DNA of 8,295 bases from Microcaldota archaeon (GTDB lineage: Archaea > Micrarchaeota > Micrarchaeia > Anstonellales > Anstonellaceae): positions 1 to 8,295 of the forward strand of contig JAPLWZ010000095.1 in assembly GCA_026396335.1 (NCBI GenBank). The letters run 5' to 3'. Positions 1 through 5,040 of this stretch are shown in pieces. Under the pieces are notes generated by a model. That model made no database searches and was not told the DNA's origin. It saw only the letters and a program-made list of their open reading frames with translations. The position numbers and the translations under genes were made by a program. How positions within the stretch are numbered: position 1 is the stretch's first letter; each line of letters opens with the position of its first letter.

Positions 1-1
1 A

Positions 2-892
2 TCCTGAAGCAACAATATTCTTCGCAACATAGCGCGCCATGTATGATGCAGACCTGTCCACCTTTGTCGGGTCCTTGCCTGAGAAGCAGCCTCCGCCGTG
101 CGCCGACATGCCGCCGTATGTGTCCACTATGATTTTCCTGCCGGTCAAGCCCGTGTCGCCCGCAGGCCCGCCAAGCACAAACCTGCCGGTTCCATTCACC
201 ACAATTTTTGTTTCAGCGGTGAAATATTTGCCAAGCACGGGCTTGATTACTTTCTCGAGCAAGTCTGCGGTTATCCTCTCGCGGCTCAACTCTTTCCCTT
301 CAAAGACATCGTCATGCTGCGCGGCAATGACCACGGTAGTCACGCGCTGAGGCTGGTGGTTCTCATCATACTCCACAGTAACCTGTGTCTTTCCGTCAGG
401 GCGCAAATAGGGAAGGGTTTTCTTCTTCCGCGCATCTGACATCGCAAACGCAAGCTTGTGCGCAAGCGAAATGGGCAGCGGCATAAGCTCAGGCGTCTCG
501 CGGCAAGCGAATCCGAACATTATCCCCTGGTCGCCTGCGCCGATATTCTCAAGATTTTCCTCCTTTACGCCCTGCGCAATATCCGGCGACTGCGCGTGTA
601 TTGAAACAAGCACGCCAGATCCCTTGCTGTCAAAATAGTATTCCGGCTTGTTGTAGCCTATCTGGTCAATGACCTTGCGGACTATTCCCTCGACATCGGA
701 ATAGCCCTTTGTGTTTATCTCGCCGGCAACGACAATCAATCCGGTGGTGGTGAGTGCCTCAACAGCAACGTGCGCGTGCGGATCCTGCCTTATGAGGTCA
801 TCAAGTATGGCGTCAGATATCTGGTCGCACACCTTGTCAGGGTGCCCCTCGGTTACCGACTCTGAAGTGAAAAGATACGTTTTTCCTGCCAT
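2..892 (-). CDS. metK: S-adenosylmethionine synthetase, bacterial MetK type (3' end outside window)
   Basis: This enzyme makes S-adenosylmethionine from methionine and ATP, releasing phosphate and pyrophosphate, in the cytoplasm. The visible part is 297 codons of a family usually near 385-400 residues. It carries the N-terminal GHPDK signature (residues 16-20), the GAGDQG hexapeptide (118-123), the stretch GGPAGDTGLTGRKIIVDTYGG (241-261) and the glycine-rich GGGCFSGKDPTKVDRS (266-281), where most relatives have Ala instead of Cys. Lysines and aspartates expected for Mg2+/K+ and ATP binding are present. The ATG at 892 is preceded by GGTGAT with 4 nt spacing, which supports this start. The gene runs divergently from the tRNA. 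Oddity: archaea usually have the unrelated-looking archaeal MAT, so this bacterial form in an archaeal-looking window suggests transfer or lineage-specific use. The identification itself is very secure. Confidence 0.96.
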   Translation of the reverse strand, partial: MAGKTYLFTSESVTEGHPDKVCDQISDAILDDLIRQDPHAHVAVEALTTTGLIVVAGEINTKGYSDVEGIVRKVIDQIGYNKPEYYFDSKGSGVLVSIHAQSPDIAQGVKEENLENIGAGDQGIMFGFACRETPELMPLPISLAHKLAFAMSDARKKKTLPYLRPDGKTQVTVEYDENHQPQRVTTVVIAAQHDDVFEGKELSRERITADLLEKVIKPVLGKYFTAETKIVVNGTGRFVLGGPAGDTGLTGRKIIVDTYGGMSAHGGGCFSGKDPTKVDRSASYMARYVAKNIVASG

Positions 893-925
893 GCGAATCA
901 CCGTTTCCCTTCTGCCCTCCTGCCG

Positions 926-936
926 CTTTTAATATC
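926..936 (-). promoter_or_regulatory. metK: Candidate TATA box of metK
   Basis: On the minus strand the sequence reads GATATTAAAAG, an AT-rich island in a GC-richer surrounding. Its centre is about 39 nt before the metK ATG. With the archaeal spacing of about 25 nt to the start site, transcription would begin near 905 and leave a leader of roughly a dozen bases holding the GGTGAT ribosome binding site. This is inferred from position and composition only. Confidence 0.45.
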
Positions 937-994
937 TGCTGCTAAAATTATTCCATTCAGAATATTGCTGGCATGCTTCGCGCCGACCAACGCC

Positions 995-1002
995 TATTAA
1001 AT
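995..1002 (+). promoter_or_regulatory. Candidate TATA box of tRNA-Arg
   Basis: TATTAAAT lies about 26-33 nt before the first base of the tRNA, the distance expected for an archaeal TATA box whose start site falls at or just before the tRNA 5' end. The rest of the 135-bp gap between metK and the tRNA shows nothing else I can name. Confidence 0.5.
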
Positions 1003-1027
1003 CCTATTTCCCCACCAATAAACTCCT

Positions 1028-1101
1028 GCCCTCGTGGTATAACTTGGATAGCATGCGAGCTTGCGGAGCTTGAGATTAGGGTTCAAATCCCTACGAGGGC
1101 G
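1028..1101 (+). tRNA. tRNA-Arg, anticodon GCG
   Basis: A complete cloverleaf can be folded by eye. The acceptor stem GCCCTCG (1028-1034) pairs perfectly with CGAGGGC (1094-1100), with G1101 as discriminator. The anticodon stem CGAGC/GCTTG (one G-T pair) encloses the loop TTGCGGA with anticodon GCG at 1063-1065, reading CGC/CGU. The T arm TAGGG/CCCTA surrounds TTCAAAT, and the variable loop is short. There is no intron and no encoded CCA, since CTC follows the discriminator. The D stem is weak: G1037-T1054 and T1040-G1051 are wobbles and A1039/C1052 is a mismatch. A GCG anticodon for this box is characteristic of archaea, because bacteria and eukaryotes use ACG modified to inosine. It is the best single clue to the domain of the host. 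Confidence 0.95.
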
Positions 1102-1121
1102 CTCCCATTCGTAAAAAAGAG

Positions 1122-1164
1122 GTGAAAACATCCAGGGGTTTGTGAACCCCTGTCTGTTTTTCAC
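1122..1164 (+). promoter_or_regulatory. Leader hairpin followed by a T-run (attenuator- or terminator-like)
   Basis: CAGGGGTT (1133-1140) and AACCCCTG (1145-1152) form a perfect 8-bp stem with a TGTG loop. Outside it, after a TC/TC internal loop, GTGAAAACA (1122-1130) can pair with TGTTTTTCAC (1155-1164) with one bulged T, giving an arm of about 17 bp in total. The GC-rich stem is followed by a run of five T. The element lies between the tRNA and the 21-residue ORF, so it could end the tRNA transcript or control read-through into the ORF. The pairing is visible in the sequence; the function is inferred. Confidence 0.5.
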
Positions 1165-1181
1165 AGAAGAGGTGAAAAACA
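1155..1181 (+). promoter_or_regulatory. Alternative hairpin covering the mini-ORF ribosome binding site
   Basis: TGTTTTTCAC (1155-1164) is a perfect 10-base complement of GTGAAAAACA (1172-1181), with a 7-nt loop between them. This fold buries the 3' half of the Shine-Dalgarno motif GAGGTGA (1169-1175) and the A of the ATG at 1181. It uses the same TGTTTTTCAC strand as the upstream hairpin, so the two folds exclude each other. This is the geometry of a translational switch, although no ligand or protein partner can be read from the sequence. Confidence 0.5.
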
Positions 1182-1246
1182 TGAAACGCGGAAAGCACTC
1201 AGCATCCGGAAAGCGCCAGTCAAGGAAGCGCGCCAAGTCAAACTGA
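1181..1246 (+). CDS. 21-residue highly basic mini-protein (unrecognised)
   Basis: This short ORF starts with ATG at 1181, has a strong Shine-Dalgarno motif GAGGTGA at 1169-1175 with 5 nt spacing, and ends with TGA at 1244-1246 directly before a T-tract. The product begins MKRGKHSASGKR and has 5 Lys, 4 Arg and 1 His among 21 residues, with no acidic or large hydrophobic residues after the initiator. Such a composition suggests binding to RNA, for example a ribosome-associated peptide, but I do not recognise it and it does not look like eL41 or bacterial Thx. It lies 79 nt after the tRNA and may be co-transcribed with it. The frame stays open upstream to 1115, so an N-terminal extension from a non-ATG start cannot be excluded. 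The case for a real gene rests on the ribosome binding site, the structured leader and the terminator. Confidence 0.55.
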   Translation: MKRGKHSASGKRQSRKRAKSN

Positions 1247-1273
1247 TTTTTTTCTTTTTACTTAATTTTTTTT
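1247..1273 (+). terminator. Archaeal-type T-tract terminator
   Basis: Runs of seven, five and eight T (1247-1253, 1255-1259, 1266-1273) follow the TGA of the mini-ORF without a hairpin. Poly-T tracts of this kind terminate archaeal RNA polymerase. They mark the end of the tRNA/mini-ORF transcript. Confidence 0.6.
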
Positions 1274-1317
1274 CTTGCTTTTGTCTCACGTTTTACTCTC
1301 TAAAAATTACCAAACTG

Positions 1318-1328
1318 TTATATATTTT
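1318..1328 (+). promoter_or_regulatory. TATA box of the membrane protein/phosphoribosyltransferase operon
   Basis: TTATATATTTT is a near-ideal archaeal TATA box. Its centre is about 33 nt before the ATG at 1356, placing the predicted start site near 1345-1348 and giving a very short leader. This position rules out the in-frame upstream ATG at 1275, which would lie before the promoter. Confidence 0.65.
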
Positions 1329-1355
1329 CCCGGCGCCTCTTCAACAGGTGGATTT

Positions 1356-1865
1356 ATGGATTTCAATTTTGTCTCAGAGAAAAAGCGCGAGTTCCTCCAA
1401 CTGAATTCTTTCATGCGCGTGCTCGCGCTTTCTGCAATCGCAGTGATAGCATTCGGGCTCACATTCCTTGTGTTCCCATTCATGGACTGGAAGCTGCACT
1501 TCTTCCAGGCAGGCATTTTCGCAGGCGCGTTCCTTTTCGGTCCGTTCGCAGGCGCAGCAGTGGGCGCGCTTTCTTCTTCCTACAGCGGGCTTTACGTACT
1601 TAACAACCCCTGGATTATAGGCGGCAACGCGCTCCTTGGCTTTGCAGCTGCATATTTCTTCACGCGCATGCACCCAATGAAGGCGGTGCTCGCAGCATTC
1701 GCAGTAATGGTTCCCTATCTGATAATCACCGACGTATTTCTCATGCACATGCCTGTCGCAATATTCGGCGGGATACTCGCCACGCTCTTCATTGAGGCAA
1801 TCGCCTGCGGCGCAGCAGCATGGAAAATCGCGGAAGTTGCAAAGCCCTACCTTTCCAAAGCCTAA
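1356..1865 (+). CDS. Six-helix membrane protein, ECF transporter S-component-like
   Basis: The product is a 169-residue integral membrane protein with about six hydrophobic segments (roughly 20-42, 49-70, 71-84, 87-103, 108-131, 133-157) and a charged N-terminal tail. The small size, the Gly/Ala-rich helices and the pattern FFQAGIFAGAFLFGPFAGAAVGA followed by a short loop with NNPW resemble substrate-binding S components of energy-coupling factor transporters, which capture vitamins or nucleobases. No ATPase or T component is in the window, so it would have to share a module encoded elsewhere. I chose ATG 1356 because AGGTGGA (1346-1352) precedes it and the promoter lies at 1318-1328. The next gene starts 24 nt later, so the two are probably one operon. 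The family call rests on overall look and is moderate. A generic small membrane protein is the alternative. Confidence 0.6.
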   Translation: MDFNFVSEKKREFLQLNSFMRVLALSAIAVIAFGLTFLVFPFMDWKLHFFQAGIFAGAFLFGPFAGAAVGALSSSYSGLYVLNNPWIIGGNALLGFAAAYFFTRMHPMKAVLAAFAVMVPYLIITDVFLMHMPVAIFGGILATLFIEAIACGAAAWKIAEVAKPYLSKA

Positions 1866-1889
1866 ACGCAAAGAAGCAAGGCGGATTTT

Positions 1890-2318
1890 ATGGAAGGAAT
1901 GAAACCGATTCCAGTAAGTTGGGGCGAGATTTTCTCCTCTGCCCCCTGGAAGGAAATTGAACACTACCAGCCCGGGCTGGTAGTGGGAATTGCGCGCGGC
2001 GGAATCCAAATCGGCGCAGCAGCATCAACCAAGCTTGCAGTTCCGCTTGCGGTAGTAACAGCATCGCTTTACACTGATGACAAGCCTGCAAAGGAAAAAC
2101 ACGCTGCGCCGGTCATTTCAGGGGTGCCACAGGCAGCAAAAGGCGCGCGAATCCTCCTTTGCGATGACGTATCAAACACCGGGCGCACGCTTGATGCGGT
2201 GAAGGCAAAATTGCTCGGCGCTGGCGCAAAAGAAGTGCGGACGTTTGTTTACGCGGGCAAAGCCGACTTTTCCTGCCGCACTTTTGAAAAATGCCTGCGG
2301 TTCCCTTGGGAAAATTAG
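1890..2318 (+). CDS. Purine-type phosphoribosyltransferase (COG2236/Gpt-like)
   Basis: Type I phosphoribosyltransferases join a nucleobase to PRPP to form the nucleoside monophosphate. The 142-residue product has the PRPP-binding signature ILLCDDVSNTGRT (88-100), the N-terminal GIARGG turn (33-38) typical of the pyrophosphate-binding loop, and a C-terminal FPWE (138-141), an ending I associate with archaeal COG2236 proteins annotated as hypoxanthine, xanthine or guanine phosphoribosyltransferases. Length is slightly short for the family (about 150-230). The ATG at 1890 follows AAGGCGG; a second ATG at 1899 has a poorly spaced GGAAGGA. It sits 24 nt behind the S-component-like gene, which suggests uptake and trapping of one base. 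The exact base cannot be read from the sequence. Codons 25-32 form a perfect palindrome. Confidence 0.85.
   Translation: MEGMKPIPVSWGEIFSSAPWKEIEHYQPGLVVGIARGGIQIGAAASTKLAVPLAVVTASLYTDDKPAKEKHAAPVISGVPQAAKGARILLCDDVSNTGRTLDAVKAKLLGAGAKEVRTFVYAGKADFSCRTFEKCLRFPWEN
1962..1985 (+). repeat. Perfect 24-bp palindrome inside the phosphoribosyltransferase gene
   Basis: CACTACCAGCCC (1962-1973) is followed at once by its exact reverse complement GGGCTGGTAGTG (1974-1985). The palindrome covers codons 25-32 in register, so both strands encode HYQPGLVV in the aligned frame. As RNA it could fold into a hairpin of about 10 bp with a CCGG loop about 70 nt downstream of the start codon. Confidence 0.95.
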
Positions 2319-2349
2319 GGCGAATCTACGTCAATGTGCGAACGTTTCC

Positions 2350-2361
2350 TTTATTAATTTC
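2350..2361 (+). promoter_or_regulatory. TATA box of the oxidoreductase operon
   Basis: TTTATTAATTTC lies in the 86-bp gap after the phosphoribosyltransferase, centred about 50 nt before the ATG at 2405. The predicted start site is near 2380, leaving a leader of about 25 nt. Confidence 0.55.
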
Positions 2362-2379
2362 AACTCTGAACGTAGTTGA
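2360..2379 (+). promoter_or_regulatory. Inverted repeat next to the oxidoreductase promoter (possible operator)
   Basis: TCAACT (2360-2365) and AGTTGA (2374-2379) are 6-bp inverted repeats separated by 8 nt. They lie between the TATA box and the predicted transcription start, a place where a dimeric repressor would block initiation. The arms are short, so chance is possible. Confidence 0.3.
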
Positions 2380-2404
2380 GTGCGACCAATAACGATGTGA
2401 GCAG

Positions 2405-4156
2405 ATGGCAGTAGTGAACCGGTTGAATTGCAAAATAGGCGGTGCCGCGGGAAGCGGCGTGGCGGTACTTGGCGCGCTTTTCGCAAAGTGCCTTCAGCGT
2501 GCGGGCCTGGAAGTGGTGGCTACAAACGACTACCCCTCTCTAATCAAGGGCGGACACAACACCCACAAGATAGGCGCCTCAGCTGAGCCAATGTCCGCAA
2601 TAGTCGGAAGATACGACTTGCTTATCGCACTTGACAAGCTTACCATAGAACTCCACGCCCAAGAGCTAAACGAGGGCGGCGCAATAATTTACGACTCCGA
2701 CAAGGTGAAAAACGCAGAGGAGCTTGCCAGCCGCAAGGACATAATGCTCGTGGGTTCGCCCCTAACGCAGATGGCTGCAAAGGCTGGCGGGGAAATAATG
2801 TTCAACACAGTGGCGCTCGGCGCTGCAATGGGCATGATGAATGTTGATTTTTCCATAATGGAAAAACTCCTGACTTCAATCTGGGCGCGCAAGGGGCAGA
2901 AAGTAATTGACGCAAACATCGCAGCCGCGCGCGCAGGCTACGACTCGGTAAAAGCGCAGAACGGCTCGTTCCGAGTGCAGATACAGGAAATAAAGGGCAA
3001 GAAGCCTCAGATGTTCATCAACGGCAACGAGGCGTCGGTGCTAGGCGCAGTAAAGGCAGGCTGCAAGTTCGTGGCAGAATATCCGATGTCTCCCTCCTCC
3101 TCAATCCTTCATCTCATGGCAGGGCACGATTTCGATTACGGAATAATCGTAAAGCAGACAGAGGATGAAATTGCAGCAGCAAACATGATCGCAGGCGCAG
3201 GCGCGGCAGGCGTGCGCGCAATGACTGCAACTTCTGGCGGCGGATTCGCACTCATGGCAGAGGCGCTCGGGCTCATGGGCATAGCGGAAATACCGGCAGT
3301 AATATTCGAGTCGCAGCGCGCAGGCCCGTCCACTGGCCTTCCAACTTATACTGAGCAGGCGGACTTGCTTTTCGCCCTCCATGCATCGCAGGGCGAATTC
3401 CCCCGCGTGGTAATCGCACCAGGCGACCCGCTCGAGTGCTACAAGGAAGCAATAAACGCATTCAACATAGCGGAAATGGTGCAGACTCCTGTGATTGTCC
3501 TTCTTGACAAATTCCTTTCAGAAGCATCGCTCACAATCGAAGACGTCCGCGTCATTCCGGCAAAAGTGGATAGAGGAAAGCTACAATCCGACGAACAGAT
3601 GGAAGCACAGCCCGGTTTCAAACGCCACACATTCACTGAAGACGGCATTTCCCCGCGCTCTATCTACGGGCAGAAGAACGGAATGTACGTTTGCTCATCC
3701 TACGAACACGATGAAACAGGCTTCTCATCCGAAGCGCCTGACATGCGCGTGGCAATGATTGACAAGCGCGCGAAAAAATTGAAATCAATCCCCGATTACA
3801 TTATTGCGCCCTCCTTCAGCGGCGCGGACGAAGCAGAAGCGCAAATCCTTCTCGTTTGCTGGGGCTCGACAAAAATGCCTATGGTAGAATCGCTCAAACT
3901 CCTTGCAGCAGACGGAATAAAGGCGCGCATGATGCACATCCGCTATGCTTCGCCGTTTGCCGCGCGCGCAGTTCTTTCCGCACTCACAAAGGCAAAGAAG
4001 ACAATGATCTTCGAGGGCAATTCCGAAGCGCAGATGCGGACTCTCATACTCCAGAAGACGGGCTATCACATAGAGAATGCATATCTGAGATACGATGCGC
4101 GTCCGTTCAAGCCCGAGGAAATCGCAGAAGCTGCAAAGAAGATGCTGAAAAAATAA
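2405..4156 (+). CDS. 2-oxoacid:ferredoxin oxidoreductase, fused gamma-alpha subunit
   Basis: With the next gene this forms the enzyme that oxidatively decarboxylates 2-oxoacids (pyruvate, 2-oxoglutarate or branched-chain) to acyl-CoA and reduces ferredoxin. The 583-residue chain starts with the gamma domain (about 8-185, with GGAAGSGV at 12-19 and NDYPSLIKGGHN at 41-52). The alpha pyrimidine-binding domain follows (about 203-375), with YPMSPSS (226-232) replacing the common YPITPSS and with RAGPSTGLPT (305-314), then a domain II/III region to the end. Fused gamma-alpha chains of about 600 residues are usual in two-subunit archaeal enzymes such as those of Sulfolobus. The ATG at 2405 follows GTGA with a short spacing. 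The beta gene follows within 16 nt. No ferredoxin-like delta subunit is present. Substrate preference cannot be assigned with confidence. Confidence 0.93.
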   Translation: MAVVNRLNCKIGGAAGSGVAVLGALFAKCLQRAGLEVVATNDYPSLIKGGHNTHKIGASAEPMSAIVGRYDLLIALDKLTIELHAQELNEGGAIIYDSDKVKNAEELASRKDIMLVGSPLTQMAAKAGGEIMFNTVALGAAMGMMNVDFSIMEKLLTSIWARKGQKVIDANIAAARAGYDSVKAQNGSFRVQIQEIKGKKPQMFINGNEASVLGAVKAGCKFVAEYPMSPSSSILHLMAGHDFDYGIIVKQTEDEIAAANMIAGAGAAGVRAMTATSGGGFALMAEALGLMGIAEIPAVIFESQRAGPSTGLPTYTEQADLLFALHASQGEFPRVVIAPGDPLECYKEAINAFNIAEMVQTPVIVLLDKFLSEASLTIEDVRVIPAKVDRGKLQSDEQMEAQPGFKRHTFTEDGISPRSIYGQKNGMYVCSSYEHDETGFSSEAPDMRVAMIDKRAKKLKSIPDYIIAPSFSGADEAEAQILLVCWGSTKMPMVESLKLLAADGIKARMMHIRYASPFAARAVLSALTKAKKTMIFEGNSEAQMRTLILQKTGYHIENAYLRYDARPFKPEEIAEAAKKMLKK

Positions 4157-4172
4157 TTGCAATGTGATTCAA

Positions 4173-5027
4173 ATGACAACTGTAGCAGAATTGAATTCCG
4201 GACATATGCCTCAGTGGTGCCCAGGCTGCGGCGACTTTGGCATACTCATAGCACTCAAGGGGGCGCTAGCAAAACTCAACATTTCCCCGGAGGAAACAGT
4301 AGTCGTGTCCGGCGTAGGCTGCGGAAGCAAGATACCTCACTTTATCAAAACATGCGGGTTTGAAGGATTGCACGGCCGCTCGCTTCCGCCTGCAACCGGC
4401 ATACACTTGGCGAACAACAAGCTCACAGTGGTGGCAATCGGCGGGGACGGCGACGGCTGCGGAATAGGGTTAGGGCACTTCATGCACACCATGCGCCGCA
4501 ATCTTGACTTTACTTACATCATACAGGACAATGAAATCTACGGGCTTACGGTTGGCCAGGCATCTGCAACAACAAAGAAAGGCGTGATAACAAAGAGCAC
4601 TCCGCACGGCACACCTGAAGACCCCATAAATCCGCCCCTCATGGCACTCTCGGCAGGCGCAACATTCGTGGCGCGCGGCTTCGCAGGCGACATACCTCAT
4701 CTTACTGACCTTATTGCACAGGCAATCTCGCACAGAGGCATAGCATTCATAGACTGCTTCCAGCCCTGCGTCACCTGGCGCAAAGATCTTCCATACGACT
4801 TGTACCAAAAGAAATGCTACAAACTAGAGAAAGAAGGGCACGACACCTCAAACTGGGATGCGGCAGTCGCCCGCGCCCGCGAGACAGAGCGCTGGCCCAT
4901 AGGAGTATTCTACAAAATAGACAAGCCGATTTACACGGACCAAATTCCATTCATAAAAGACACGCCGATTGCAAAGCAGGACATCTCGAATGTGAACATA
5001 GACAAGTTCGTGGAAGAGTTCCTGTAG
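4173..5027 (+). CDS. 2-oxoacid:ferredoxin oxidoreductase, beta subunit (TPP and 4Fe-4S)
   Basis: The 284-residue beta subunit binds thiamine diphosphate and one [4Fe-4S] cluster. Cys16 and Cys19 (WCPGCGDFG), Cys50 (GVGCGSK) and Cys199 (CFQPCVTW) match the cluster ligands known from the Sulfolobus enzyme in order and spacing. The TPP/Mg motif is GDGDG (91-95) with the downstream N120-EIYGLTVGQ. Length is close to the usual 285-305. I place the start at ATG 4173, because GTGATTC directly before it acts as ribosome binding site with the same geometry seen at metK. A GTG at 4164 in the same frame would add three residues and consume that site. It lies 16 nt behind the alpha gene and ends 13 nt before the convergent minus-strand gene. 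All catalytic ligands are intact. Confidence 0.93.
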   Translation: MTTVAELNSGHMPQWCPGCGDFGILIALKGALAKLNISPEETVVVSGVGCGSKIPHFIKTCGFEGLHGRSLPPATGIHLANNKLTVVAIGGDGDGCGIGLGHFMHTMRRNLDFTYIIQDNEIYGLTVGQASATTKKGVITKSTPHGTPEDPINPPLMALSAGATFVARGFAGDIPHLTDLIAQAISHRGIAFIDCFQPCVTWRKDLPYDLYQKKCYKLEKEGHDTSNWDAAVARARETERWPIGVFYKIDKPIYTDQIPFIKDTPIAKQDISNVNIDKFVEEFL

Positions 5028-5040
5028 TCTTCTTACAGCA

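Larger units (their letters stand above)
1117..1181 (+). repeat. Direct repeat of a Shine-Dalgarno region (14/15 nt)
   Basis: AAGAGGTGAAAACA at 1117-1130 is repeated as AAGAGGTGAAAAACA at 1167-1181, differing by one A. Both copies hold the Shine-Dalgarno motif GAGGTGA. The second copy runs into an ATG (1181) and the first into ATC (1130-1132). The ATC lies exactly 51 nt upstream in the same reading frame, and no stop codon separates the two. Confidence 0.8.

Noticed and set aside
1101..1180. Possible C/D box guide RNA after the tRNA
   Set aside because: No RTGATGA C box paired with a CTGA D box at suitable spacing could be found. The structure fits a leader hairpin better.
997..1236. 79-codon minus-strand open frame
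   Set aside because: It runs antisense through the tRNA and the mini-ORF leader and has no resemblance to any protein.
1275..1355. Upstream ATG giving a 196-residue membrane protein
   Set aside because: It would start before the TATA box at 1318-1328 and inside the T-tract region. ATG 1356 has a proper ribosome binding site.
1374..2009. 211-codon open frame on the minus strand
   Set aside because: It is antisense to the membrane protein and phosphoribosyltransferase genes. Its HYQPGLVV stretch is shared with the real protein only because of the palindrome at 1962-1985.
4164..4172. GTG start for the beta subunit
   Set aside because: GTGATT at this position fits better as the ribosome binding site of ATG 4173, with the same spacing as at metK. 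The difference is only three residues, so it is not excluded.
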